A program made the translations under genes and the position numbers. A stretch of 64,000 nucleotides of DNA, taken from positions 8,991 through 72,990 of the forward strand of contig JBLNDT010000012.1 in assembly GCA_050261915.1 (NCBI GenBank), written 5' to 3'. The DNA comes from UBA699 sp050261915 (GTDB taxonomy: Bacteria > Bacillota > Clostridia > Clostridiales > Clostridiaceae). Every line of letters begins with the position of its first letter. The stretch's first letter is position 1. Under the pieces are notes generated by a model that did no database searches, was not told the DNA's origin, and saw only the letters and a list, made by a program, of their open reading frames with translations. Below, one piece after another: positions 42,760 to 50,903 of this stretch.

Positions 42760-42769
42760 AATTCACCTT

Positions 42770-43018
42770 CTATAATTCAATCATTTCATACTCTAATTCA
42801 TTTTTTAAATATATACTGCCTGGCTCAAAATCACTTTCTTTAATTAAATTTTTTACTTTTTCAAAATCACCAAGACCAATTTTTATACTAATCCCACAGC
42901 TCTTTGTTATGGTGGTTGGGGTTGGCATTACAACCACCTCTATCCCCTTTTCCTTTAATATTTTTTCACTGCTTATAGCAGAATGTGTATTTTTAAAAGT
43001 AATTAAATAATAATTCAA
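42770..43018 (-). CDS. DUF3343 family protein
   Basis: An 82-residue protein: NYYLITFKNTHSAISSEKILKEKGIEVVVMPTPTTITKSCGISIKI (quoted in part: TFKNTHSAISSEKILKEKG and MPTPTTITKSCG). This Putative Se/S carrier-like pattern defines DUF3343; the conserved Cys sits in SCGISI. I start it at the TTG at 43018, eight bases after GGAGG; an ATG at 43039 would place the Shine-Dalgarno inside the gene. The function is unknown. It leads the mscS operon. Confidence 0.85.
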   Translation of the reverse strand: MNYYLITFKNTHSAISSEKILKEKGIEVVVMPTPTTITKSCGISIKIGLGDFEKVKNLIKESDFEPGSIYLKNELEYEMIEL

Positions 43019-43152
43019 TACCACTACCTCCAAAACCATAAATTCCCAATACCCTTATTGTGCTATCTTATAAAATTTATTATACTTAATATATTATAAG
43101 TATATAATATTATATACTATACAGCCTCTAAAATAAAGGAAGTGATTTATAT

Positions 43153-44208
43153 ATGAATGAATTGATTGATAAATTTGACAGGGTTTTGATTTTCGTTGTA
43201 GTTTATACTATTGCCTTCTTAGTTTTTTTTAAAACTTTGAATTACACCTTGCCTTTCGTACTTGCATTTATATTCGCTCTAATATTAAGAAAGCCTACCG
43301 AGCTTATGGTATCTAAATTTAAATTTAAAAAAAGTATTTCTTCATTAATAACAACCATAGTGTTCTTCTCTATCCTTTTATCCCTATTAGGTTGGGGTTT
43401 AACTATGGCCGGAGAAGAAATCGTTTCTTTAGGCAGAAATATTCAGACCTATATAAATGATAATACTGTACTGTTTAATCAATTTATTGACAACCTGCAA
43501 AAATATTATAACAACCTGGACCCTTATTTTATTAGTACTATAGAAGCTAATTTTTCTAGTACTTTAACGAAATTTTCTAATTTAACTGTTTCTGTTTCAG
43601 GTAGTATTCTGTCTAGTATAGTATCTTTTTTAGCATCAATACCATACATAGTTATGGTCATAATATTTACTATGCTTGCAACATATTTCTTTACTAAAGA
43701 TATGACACTTGCAGGAAACAGACTTGTCAAGCTAATTCCAGAAAACAAATCCATCAAGTTTACTTCTATCTTAACTGAAGCCAGGAAAATGTTGCTTAAT
43801 TATTCAATTGCATATATGACAATTATCGGTCTTACATTTGTTGAAACTCTCATTGTATTTATAGTTTTTAAAATAAAATATGCTTTTCTACTAAGCGTAG
43901 TGTGTGCATTTTTCGATTTATTACCAATACTTGGTATTGGAGCTATTTATATACCTCTAGCCTTGATTTATTTTTTCTTGGTAAAGAATTATATCGTTGC
44001 TGTGGGACTTGTAATTTCATATGCAATAGTATCAATTATAAGACAATTAGTTGAACCAAAGCTTGTATCATCATCACTTGGAATTCACCCTGTTGCTGTA
44101 CTTGCTGCATTATTCATAGGCCTCAAAGCTGATGGAATAGCAGGAATGTTCTTTTGTATATTTATGGTAATATTTTACAATGTGCTAAGAAGAGTAAATA
44201 TTATATAA
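43153..44208 (+). CDS. ytvI: Sporulation membrane protein YtvI-like (AI-2E transporter family)
   Basis: A 351-residue AI-2E family (PF01594) membrane protein with about eight helices. Typical parts are the N-terminal FVLAFIFALILRKPTELMV, a long amphipathic middle region and the C-terminal FDLLPILGIGAIYIPLAL followed by RQLVEPKLVSSSLGIHPV. The last motif is strongly conserved in YtvI-type proteins. AI-2 export is not implied; YtvI is linked to sporulation in Bacillus. It is divergent from the DUF3343 gene and upstream of yyaC, another sporulation gene. Confidence 0.85.
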   Translation: MNELIDKFDRVLIFVVVYTIAFLVFFKTLNYTLPFVLAFIFALILRKPTELMVSKFKFKKSISSLITTIVFFSILLSLLGWGLTMAGEEIVSLGRNIQTYINDNTVLFNQFIDNLQKYYNNLDPYFISTIEANFSSTLTKFSNLTVSVSGSILSSIVSFLASIPYIVMVIIFTMLATYFFTKDMTLAGNRLVKLIPENKSIKFTSILTEARKMLLNYSIAYMTIIGLTFVETLIVFIVFKIKYAFLLSVVCAFFDLLPILGIGAIYIPLALIYFFLVKNYIVAVGLVISYAIVSIIRQLVEPKLVSSSLGIHPVAVLAALFIGLKADGIAGMFFCIFMVIFYNVLRRVNII

Positions 44209-44221
44209 AATATGTATATAC

Positions 44222-44261
44222 AACCTCCTTTTTGCAAATAATTATAAAAAGGAGGTTTTTT
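44222..44261 (+). terminator. Terminator hairpin that contains the yyaC ribosome-binding site
   Basis: Perfect 12 bp arms AACCTCCTTTTT (44222-44233) and AAAAAGGAGGTT (44246-44257) are followed by TTTT. The right arm includes the AGGAGG of yyaC, whose ATG is six bases after it. The same structure can end ytvI transcripts and hide the yyaC ribosome-binding site in read-through RNA. Confidence 0.8.
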
Positions 44262-44825
44262 ATGTTCAATAAAACTACTATATCTTCAGATTCACCTAAT
44301 TCTTTTATTATTTTAAGAGATATTTTATATTCTGAAGTTTCTTCTATATTAACTCAAGGCAGGCCATTAGTTGTATTATGTGTTGGTACTGACAGGTCCA
44401 CAGGAGACAGCCTGGGACCCTTGGTTGGCCATAAATTGGAGCTTTTAGTTAGAAACAGAATTAAACTTTATGGCACTCTAAAATTCCCTGTACACGCTAA
44501 AAACATTAATGAAATAGTATCAGATATTTATTCAACTCATGATAATCCTTTTATTATTGCGGTAGATGCCTGTCTTGGAAATAGCCGCAACGTTGGAAAA
44601 ATTATTATAGACAGTAAACCCTTACAACCTGGATCAGCTATGAATAAAGACTTACCTAGTGTAGGTGATATTAGTATAACTGGTGTTGTTAATATTTCAA
44701 GTGCTATGGATTTTATGATTCTTCAAAATACCAGACTTTTCACTGTAATGAGTCTTGCAGATTCTATTTCACAAGGAATATATCATTGTATGTTAAAATC
44801 AATGGGAAGGAAACTTAAAATTTAA
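44262..44825 (+). CDS. yyaC: Spore protease YyaC (sporulation protein)
   Basis: A 187-residue protein of the YyaC/GPR-like family. Its core is VVLCVGTDRSTGDSLGPLVG, then HAKNINEIVSDI, IIAVDACLGNSRNVGKI and PSVGDISITGVVNIS; the DRSTGDSLGP and DACLG motifs are diagnostic. It is made in sporulating cells and is related to the GPR spore-protease fold. The start is the ATG at 44262 after AGGAGG; an upstream in-frame stretch lies inside the terminator hairpin. It converges with the YkuS-like gene with one base between stops. Confidence 0.9.
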   Translation: MFNKTTISSDSPNSFIILRDILYSEVSSILTQGRPLVVLCVGTDRSTGDSLGPLVGHKLELLVRNRIKLYGTLKFPVHAKNINEIVSDIYSTHDNPFIIAVDACLGNSRNVGKIIIDSKPLQPGSAMNKDLPSVGDISITGVVNISSAMDFMILQNTRLFTVMSLADSISQGIYHCMLKSMGRKLKI

Positions 44826-44826
44826 T

Positions 44827-45081
44827 TTATAATATATTACTATACACCCTGTTACTCAATATATTGTCTAGGTCTTGTAAAGATTTACTTCCTAAGTCAA
44901 TTATTAATGTTCCTTCATTCTTTATATTTGTTTGAAAGTTAATCTTTCTTAATCCGTCCTTTTTTAAGTCACAAATTATTGCATCGCATTTTGTTATCTT
45001 TTCATCAATTATTTCATAACCCAATTCTTTTAGTTGTTCTTTTAAATTATTAAATTCAGGACTTACATATATTTTCATCAA
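44827..45081 (-). CDS. YkuS / UPF0180 family protein
   Basis: An 84-residue protein: MKIYVSPEFNNLKEQLKELGYEI, then CDAIICDLKKDGL and GTLIIDLGSKSLQDLDNIL. This outline, a short alpha/beta protein with a CD-x-x-I stretch and a final helix, matches the UPF0180 (YkuS) family, but sequence identity by eye is modest. The function is unknown. Two tandem ATGs start it, eight bases after GGAGG, which itself lies in the upstream terminator hairpin. Confidence 0.6.
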   Translation of the reverse strand: MMKIYVSPEFNNLKEQLKELGYEIIDEKITKCDAIICDLKKDGLRKINFQTNIKNEGTLIIDLGSKSLQDLDNILSNRVYSNIL

Positions 45082-45124
45082 AAAGACCTCCTTTAGGGTT
45101 AATTTTCCCTTAAAAGAGGTCTTT
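45082..45124 (-). terminator. Terminator hairpin that contains the ykuS-like ribosome-binding site
   Basis: On the minus strand AAAGACCTCTTTTAAGGG pairs with CCCTAAAGGAGGTCTTT, followed by TT. It ends the DUF4446 transcript. Its 3' arm holds the GGAGG used by the next gene, so the ribosome-binding site is sequestered when the hairpin forms. Confidence 0.8.
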
Positions 45125-45129
45125 ATACA

Positions 45130-45633
45130 TTATTTTTTGTTTTCCATAGCGTCCATAAGAACTTGATTTTCTTCCTGAGATAACTCATATCTAGATATTC
45201 CAAGATCTATAGGTTTAGCATAGGTGGTACTTTCGCTTCTTCCGAAAATACCTGTTAATATAAAACCATTGTTTAATTGATCTAAAAGTGCTACTGAAAA
45301 GCTTAAGTCGCTTCCAACATCTTCAAAAGCCCTATACCTTATCAAGGACACCTTTTGAATACAACTTTTAGTTTTCACTCCTAAATCTTCGCATAAATCT
45401 TTTAGATCCTTGCTTTCTTTTTCAACATTATCTATTTTATCCATATAACCGTGAATAATTTCTTCAATATTTTTACTATCAGAACCTCTCATGAATTTTC
45501 TATACTTACTTTCAAGACGGCCTATAGCTTTTAAGCTTATTAATACTAAAATAAATAATAGTATAATTACTGCAGCCATACCTGCTATTATATACAATTC
45601 ATAACCCTGTATAGCTTTAATTATATTCATCAT
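45130..45633 (-). CDS. DUF4446 family membrane protein
   Basis: A 167-residue protein with one N-terminal membrane helix (ELYIIAGMAAVIILLFILVLI), a coiled-coil segment and a C-terminal domain with IRYRAFEDVGSDLSFSVALLDQLNNGFILTGIFGR, of which RYRAFEDVGSDLSFSVALLD is the DUF4446 signature. It is conserved in clostridia directly downstream of parB. The function is unknown. Only a 31-base gap with a parS site lies between it and parB. Confidence 0.88.
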   Translation of the reverse strand: MMNIIKAIQGYELYIIAGMAAVIILLFILVLISLKAIGRLESKYRKFMRGSDSKNIEEIIHGYMDKIDNVEKESKDLKDLCEDLGVKTKSCIQKVSLIRYRAFEDVGSDLSFSVALLDQLNNGFILTGIFGRSESTTYAKPIDLGISRYELSQEENQVLMDAMENKK

Positions 45634-45647
45634 AAATGCACCTCCTA

Positions 45648-45663
45648 TGTTTCACGTGAAACA
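45648..45663. promoter_or_regulatory. parS centromere site 1
   Basis: TGTTTCACGTGAAACA is a perfect 16 bp match to the Firmicute parS consensus. It lies between the parB stop and the DUF4446 start and is bound by Spo0J/ParB. Confidence 0.97.
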
Positions 45664-45664
45664 T

Positions 45665-46534
45665 CTATATATTCATTAAATTAAGTATTCTTTCAAGATC
45701 ATCATTTGAATAATACTCTATTTCAATTTTACCCTTATTATTTTTGTTTGAAACAACAATTTTTGTGTCAAAACGCTCTTCCAACTTGTTTCTAATATCA
45801 TTTATATATGTATCCGTGTTCTCAACTTTTACTTCAACTTCTTTAGCTTTGCTGTTTAACTTATTTACAAGCTTTTCAGTCTCTCTAACTGATAAATTTT
45901 CATCTATTATCTTTTGTGCAGTACTATATTGAAGGTCTGGATCAGATATTCCTAAAAGTGCTCTGCCGTGGCCTTCAGTAATAACACAGTCAATTACATA
46001 TTCTTGTACCCTTTTATCAAGATTTATTAGCCTTAGAGTATTTGTTATTGCTGTTCTTGATTTTCCAATTCTTTTACTTAACTCTTCCTGAGTAAAAGAA
46101 AATTCATCCAATAGTCGTTTGTACGCAATCGCTTCTTCTATTGGGTTTAAATCTTGTCTTTGGATATTTTCTATTAAAGAAATTTCTAAAACTTGTTTGT
46201 CAGTCAATTCCATTACAATAGCTGGCACTTCTTTAAGGCCAGCAGCTTTAGCAGCTCTCCATCTTCTCTCGCCTGCTACTATTATATAATTATTTTCTGT
46301 TTTTTTAAGTACAATTGGTTGAATTATACCGTGTTCCTTAATGGACTCCGATAATTGCAATATTTTATCTTCATCAAAATTTTTTCTTGGCTGTAATTCA
46401 TTTGGTCTTATTAAGTTAATTGAAATAAGAGCAGCTCCTTGATTAGTTGTTACAAATTCGTTAGATATATCATTTGAAAATTCCTCTGGGATTAGTGCAC
46501 CTAATCCTTTACCTAATCCAAATTTTTTATTCAA
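45665..46534 (-). CDS. parB: Chromosome partitioning protein ParB (Spo0J)
   Basis: A 289-residue ParB. The N-terminal CTP-binding domain has IRPNELQPRKNFDEDKILQLSESIKEHGIIQPIV (quoted in part: LQPRKNFDEDKI) and the GERRWRAAK motif. A helix-turn-helix domain binds parS (FSFTQEELSKRIGKSRTAITNTLRL), and a C-terminal dimerisation domain ends it. It starts MNKKFGLGKGLGALIPE, typical of chromosomal Spo0J. It directs origin segregation and loads SMC. It follows parA by one base, with parS sites on both sides of the pair. Confidence 0.97.
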   Translation of the reverse strand: MNKKFGLGKGLGALIPEEFSNDISNEFVTTNQGAALISINLIRPNELQPRKNFDEDKILQLSESIKEHGIIQPIVLKKTENNYIIVAGERRWRAAKAAGLKEVPAIVMELTDKQVLEISLIENIQRQDLNPIEEAIAYKRLLDEFSFTQEELSKRIGKSRTAITNTLRLINLDKRVQEYVIDCVITEGHGRALLGISDPDLQYSTAQKIIDENLSVRETEKLVNKLNSKAKEVEVKVENTDTYINDIRNKLEERFDTKIVVSNKNNKGKIEIEYYSNDDLERILNLMNI

Positions 46535-46535
46535 A

Positions 46536-47306
46536 CTATTTACCTCCTTGTCTCCTTAGGAATTCTTTTGTTAGCTGTTCATACGCTTCTGATCCTTTGC
46601 ATTTGTCATCATATAACATGATGGGGAGCCCAAAGCTAGGAGCTTCAGCAAGTCTAATATTCCTAGGTATAGTAGTATCATATACCTTATCTTTGAAATA
46701 TTTTTTAGCTTCAATGATTACTTCTTGAGAAAGTCTTGCTCTACTGTCATACATACTCATTATTACACCTTCAATTTCCAAAGTCTTGTTTAATGACTTT
46801 TTAACCAACTGAATTGTATTAACAAGTTGTCCTACTCCTTCTAAAGCATAAAATTCACATTGGATAGGAATTAAAACACTATCTGAAGCAGTAAGTGCAT
46901 TAATTGTTAAGAATCCTAAAGACGGCGGACAGTCAATAAATACAAAATCATATTTGCTTTTCATTTCACTTATTTTATCTTTTAATATAAATTCTCTTTT
47001 GGGGATATTTATCATTTCAACCTCTGCTCCTGCAAGCTCCACAGTTGAAGGCAAAATAAAAAAATTTTCAACTAGATCACATTGTTTAACAGCATTATCT
47101 ATTTGCAAATTAGAAGTTAAAACATCATAAATTGAGTTTTCAATCTTCCTTTTGTCAAATCCTAATCCACTAGTTGTATTTCCTTGTGGATCAATGTCGA
47201 TATTTAAAACTTTATAACCCTGTAAAGCTAGATAAGAGCATAGGTTTATACTGGTGGTAGTTTTGCCAACTCCGCCTTTTTGATTAAAAATTGATATTAC
47301 TTTCAA
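46536..47306 (-). CDS. parA: Chromosome partitioning ATPase ParA (Soj)
   Basis: A 256-residue deviant Walker ATPase: VISIFNQKGGVGKTTTSINL with the KGGVGKTT motif, IDIDPQGNTTSGLG, FVFIDCPPSLGFLTINAL and the DSRARLSQEV segment. It is a short chromosomal Soj with no N-terminal DNA-binding extension. I choose the TTG at 47306 as start: the near-consensus AGGTGGTGA is five bases upstream, while the GTG codons further up lie inside this site. In sporulating bacteria Soj also controls DnaA. Confidence 0.96.
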   Translation of the reverse strand: MKVISIFNQKGGVGKTTTSINLCSYLALQGYKVLNIDIDPQGNTTSGLGFDKRKIENSIYDVLTSNLQIDNAVKQCDLVENFFILPSTVELAGAEVEMINIPKREFILKDKISEMKSKYDFVFIDCPPSLGFLTINALTASDSVLIPIQCEFYALEGVGQLVNTIQLVKKSLNKTLEIEGVIMSMYDSRARLSQEVIIEAKKYFKDKVYDTTIPRNIRLAEAPSFGLPIMLYDDKCKGSEAYEQLTKEFLRRQGGK

Positions 47307-47394
47307 CAAATTCACCACCTATAATAATTATGTAGACATATATTATTATATAGTTAATTGTTTTATATTAAAAGTGTTTTATAAAAAAAAGAAA

Positions 47395-47410
47395 TGTTTC
47401 ACGTGAAACA
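47395..47410. promoter_or_regulatory. parS centromere site 2
   Basis: A second perfect TGTTTCACGTGAAACA. Four further bases on each side (GAAA/TTTC) extend the palindrome to 24 bp. It lies between parA and noc and touches the noc stop codon. Confidence 0.97.
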
Positions 47411-47413
47411 TTT

Positions 47414-48193
47414 CTATACTTTTGGAATTGATATAGTTATTTTTATACATTCCTCTGACTCTTTACATGAATACTCCGCTTTTAACCCAAATTTATCAAA
47501 CACTTGTTTAACAGTATTAATGTAAACCTTAGGTGAAAAAATCCCTTTAATCCTCTTTTTGCTTGTAGCTTCCGCTTCTACTTTTCCTGAATTTTTTAAA
47601 TATTTATCAATAAGTTCTTCAGTACCTTTTACATTTAAAGATTTTTTTACAATTGTACTTAAAACCTTTTTTTGGCTCTCTGAATTAGGAAGTTTAAGCA
47701 AAGCTCTTGCATGTCTTTCTGTAAGATTATTATCAAGTAATGTTTTTGTTACTTCTCTATCTAATTTTAATATTCTAATTTTATTAGCTATTGTTGATTG
47801 CTTTTTTCCAATTATTTCAGCAAGCTTTTCTTGAGTATAATTATGATCTTTCATCAAATTATAATATGCTTCAGCTTCTTCTATATAATTTAAGTCTTCT
47901 CTTTGAAGGTTTTCCAATAAAGCTATTGCAGCAGATTCACTATCTGTGATATCAACAATAATTGCCGGTACCTCAGTTAGTCCTAACTTTTTTGCAGCTC
48001 TTAACCTTCTTTCTCCAGCAACTAATTCATATCTACCCTCATTAATTTTTCTGATGGAAATGGGCTGAATAATTCCATATACACTTATAGACTGAGCAAG
48101 TTCTTCTATGGTCTCATCATCAAAGTACTTTCTTGGTTGATACACATTTGGTAATATCAAATCCACAGATATATAACTAATATTATTTTGCAT
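47414..48193 (-). CDS. noc: Nucleoid occlusion protein Noc (ParB family)
   Basis: A 259-residue ParB paralogue: LILPNVYQPRKYFDDETIEELAQSI with YQPRKYFDDE, GERRLRAAKKLG, and the helix-turn-helix NYTQEKLAEIIGKKQSTIANKIRIL. The C-terminal domain differs from ParB. Position between rsmG and parA, separate from parB, is the normal place of Noc. It would prevent division over the nucleoid. An N-terminal amphipathic stretch (MQNNISYISVDLI) could bind membrane. I start at the ATG at 48193; a longer in-frame start seems unlikely. Confidence 0.9.
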   Translation of the reverse strand: MQNNISYISVDLILPNVYQPRKYFDDETIEELAQSISVYGIIQPISIRKINEGRYELVAGERRLRAAKKLGLTEVPAIIVDITDSESAAIALLENLQREDLNYIEEAEAYYNLMKDHNYTQEKLAEIIGKKQSTIANKIRILKLDREVTKTLLDNNLTERHARALLKLPNSESQKKVLSTIVKKSLNVKGTEELIDKYLKNSGKVEAEATSKKRIKGIFSPKVYINTVKQVFDKFGLKAEYSCKESEECIKITISIPKV

Positions 48194-48266
48194 AACTCCC
48201 CATCCCTCTTTATTTCCTTTATTTAACATTTCGTCGTTGTATTGTAAATTCCTTCTTTATTTAAGA

Positions 48267-48284
48267 AATTTCGTACGACAAATT
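48267..48284. promoter_or_regulatory. Possible Noc-binding-like palindrome between noc and rsmG
   Basis: AATTTCGTACGACAAATT resembles an inverted pair of ATTTC half sites, with one extra base in the right arm, and contains the perfect core TCGTACGA. Known Noc sites have ATTTC arms. This is a suggestion only. Confidence 0.25.
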
Positions 48285-48290
48285 AATATC

Positions 48291-49007
48291 TTATTTTATT
48301 GGTTTTTTAGAAGCAGCTCCTGGTTTTCGAGGAAATTGTTTAGGTGTATCCATTATTTTCCTTATTACTACAAGATTATGCTTTAAATCACTGTCCTCTA
48401 TTGTTACCTCAATTACATTAACAAGCTTTCCTCCAAGAGATGAAATAGCTTTTTTTGCATCATTTAATTCGCTGTCCACATTTGGACCCTTCATTGCTAC
48501 AAAATAACCATTTTTCTTAATAAAGGGAAGGCAAAGTTCACTCAATAATGTAAGATTTGCCACAGCACGAGATACGGCAATATCAAAATGATCTCTGTAT
48601 CCTGTTCTTGCCAATTCTTCAGCTCTGCCGTGAACAGCTTTTATATCTTTCAAATTGAGTTCATCAATAACATTGTTTAAAAAATTTACTCGTTTAAGTA
48701 AAGAATCTAAAAGCACAATATTTATATCAGGTTTAATAATTTTAATTGGAATTCCAGGAAAACCAGCCCCAGTCCCAATATCTATAACATTTTTAGCATT
48801 ATGAAACTCCTTAAAGTTAAAAACTTTAATCGAATCAATAAAATGCTTTTTTATTATTTCTTCATCTTCAGTTATTGCAGTAAGATTTATTTTTTCATTC
48901 CATTCCTGTATTAGATTTTTATAATGCATGAAATGTTTATATTTATTTTCATTTAATTCCAAGGAAACATCCCTGCAGGCAGACTCCATTAGTTCAAAAT
49001 AATTCAT
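48291..49007 (-). CDS. rsmG: 16S rRNA 7-methylguanosine methyltransferase
   Basis: A 238-residue AdoMet-dependent methyltransferase that modifies G527 (E. coli numbering) of 16S rRNA. The N-terminus has YKNLIQEWNEKINLTAITEDEEIIKKHFIDSI (quoted in part: NEKINLTAITEDEEI), then the AdoMet site VIDIGTGAGFPGIPIKII, LLDSLLKRVNFLN and DIAVSRAVANL. Length is normal. Formerly gidB. It follows mnmG by one base. Confidence 0.97.
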   Translation of the reverse strand: MNYFELMESACRDVSLELNENKYKHFMHYKNLIQEWNEKINLTAITEDEEIIKKHFIDSIKVFNFKEFHNAKNVIDIGTGAGFPGIPIKIIKPDINIVLLDSLLKRVNFLNNVIDELNLKDIKAVHGRAEELARTGYRDHFDIAVSRAVANLTLLSELCLPFIKKNGYFVAMKGPNVDSELNDAKKAISSLGGKLVNVIEVTIEDSDLKHNLVVIRKIMDTPKQFPRKPGAASKKPIK

Positions 49008-49008
49008 T

Positions 49009-50895
49009 TTAAATCTCCTTATTTTCTCTTATAAATGTCTCCATAAATATTAACAATACAGACACATCAGCAGGTGTAACTCCTGAAATTCTAGATGCTT
49101 GACCTATATTTCCCGGTTTAACTTTTTGAAGTTTTTGAACAGCTTCTATTCTTAGGCCTTTTATCATATTGTAATCTATATTCTCTGGAATAACTCTGCT
49201 TTCAAATTTTTTAAATTGTCTTACCTGCTCTAGCTGTTTCTCTATATAACCTTCGTATTTTGAAATAGTATTGACTTCTTCCATAACATCTAAACTTAAA
49301 GGTTTTCTTTCATAATCCAGCTGAGAAACATTAAAATAATTTAATTCAGGTCTTTTTATAAGTTCATATAAACTTATAGGCTTTTTTAATTCTGCGGAAT
49401 CAAGGGATGTTAAAAACTCATTAACTTCCTTCTTTCCAGTTACTTGAACCATTTTTATCCTTTCAACTTCATCATATATTTCATTTTTTCGTTTTAAATA
49501 TTTATTATACCTTTCTACTGACACTAACCCTGCTTCGTAGCCCTTTTGGGTGAGTCTAAGGTCTGCATTATCCTGTCTAAGCAATAGTCTGTATTCAGAT
49601 CTTGATGTCATCATTCTGTAAGGTTCATTAGTTCCTTTAGTAACGAGGTCATCAATCAACACCCCTATATACGCCTCGGATCGGTCTAAAATCAATGGTT
49701 CCTTGTTTTGAACCTTTAATGCCGCATTTATACCTGCTATTATGCCCTGTGCCCCTGCCTCTTCGTACCCTGAGCTTCCATTTATCTGACCTGCCCCAAA
49801 TAGTCCGCTTATGTTTTTAAATTCAAGAGAGAGTCCTAATTCCTGAGGATTAAAACAATCATATTCTATAGCATATGCAGTTCTAAGTATTTCAACTTTT
49901 TCCAAACCAACCATGCTTCTATACATTGCTACCTGCACATCCTCCGGTAGTGAGCTTGATGCTCCTCCAACATACATTTCATCAGTGCATTCTCCCTCAG
50001 GTTCTATAAATATTTGATGCACCTCTTTATCCGGGAATCTCATAACTTTATCCTCTATAGATGGACAATATCTAGGTCCAACAGACTTAATAGATCCATT
50101 GTATAGCGGGGATCTGTGAATATTGTCTCTTATAACCTTCAAAGTGTCACTTGTTGTATATGTTAAATAGCAAGAAACCTGCTCTCTTTCAATGTTTTCA
50201 CTCATAAAAGAAAATGGTACAATTACTTCATCACCTTTTTGTTCAGACATTTTTGAGAAATCAACACTTCTTCTGTTAATTCTCGCAGGTGTTCCAGTTT
50301 TAAATCTTCTTAACTCTATCCCATTTTTAAGTAGACTATCTGATAAATAATTGGATGGAAATAAACCACTTGGCCCACCACTGTAGTTAACATCTCCAAT
50401 TATTATTCTTCCCTTTAAGTAAGTTCCAGACGCGATAACAACGGTTTTTGTATTATAGTAAGCACCATTTCTAGTTAAGACCCCTTTTACAACAGAATTT
50501 TCTATTCTAATTTCTACTGCTTCCTGCTGCCTTAAATCTAAATTTTTTTGTTTTTCAATAACATTTTTCATTCTTTGTGAATAACGGTTTTTATCTGCTT
50601 GAGCCCGCAGCGAATGTACTGCAGGACCCTTTGAAGTATTTAGCATTCTAGACTGTATATAAGTATTATCTATGTTAATTCCCATTTCTCCGCCTAAAGC
50701 ATCAATTTCCCTTACTAGATGCCCCTTTGCAGTTCCTCCTATATTAGGATTGCATGGCATAAAAGCTATACTATCAAGATTCATAGTAAGCATTAATACC
50801 TTTGTTCCCATCCTTGCTGCAGCAAGTCCTGCCTCGCACCCTGCATGTCCTGCTCCTATAATAATTACATCATATTCACCTGCAAAATATTCCAT
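49009..50895 (-). CDS. mnmG: tRNA uridine 5-carboxymethylaminomethyl modification enzyme, FAD subunit
   Basis: A 628-residue FAD protein (GidA). The N-terminal dinucleotide site is IIIGAGHAGCEAGLAAARMG. Further motifs are NPNIGGTAKGHLVREIDALGGEMG, GTYLKGRIIIG, FKTGTPARI and the Cys-containing GPRYCPSIEDKV. The C-terminal helical domain has RPELNYF and SRISGVTPADVSVL, which contacts MnmE. With MnmE it modifies wobble U34 of several tRNAs. Length is normal. Confidence 0.98.
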   Translation of the reverse strand: MEYFAGEYDVIIIGAGHAGCEAGLAAARMGTKVLMLTMNLDSIAFMPCNPNIGGTAKGHLVREIDALGGEMGINIDNTYIQSRMLNTSKGPAVHSLRAQADKNRYSQRMKNVIEKQKNLDLRQQEAVEIRIENSVVKGVLTRNGAYYNTKTVVIASGTYLKGRIIIGDVNYSGGPSGLFPSNYLSDSLLKNGIELRRFKTGTPARINRRSVDFSKMSEQKGDEVIVPFSFMSENIEREQVSCYLTYTTSDTLKVIRDNIHRSPLYNGSIKSVGPRYCPSIEDKVMRFPDKEVHQIFIEPEGECTDEMYVGGASSSLPEDVQVAMYRSMVGLEKVEILRTAYAIEYDCFNPQELGLSLEFKNISGLFGAGQINGSSGYEEAGAQGIIAGINAALKVQNKEPLILDRSEAYIGVLIDDLVTKGTNEPYRMMTSRSEYRLLLRQDNADLRLTQKGYEAGLVSVERYNKYLKRKNEIYDEVERIKMVQVTGKKEVNEFLTSLDSAELKKPISLYELIKRPELNYFNVSQLDYERKPLSLDVMEEVNTISKYEGYIEKQLEQVRQFKKFESRVIPENIDYNMIKGLRIEAVQKLQKVKPGNIGQASRISGVTPADVSVLLIFMETFIRENKEI

Positions 50896-50903
50896 ATATA
50901 TAC

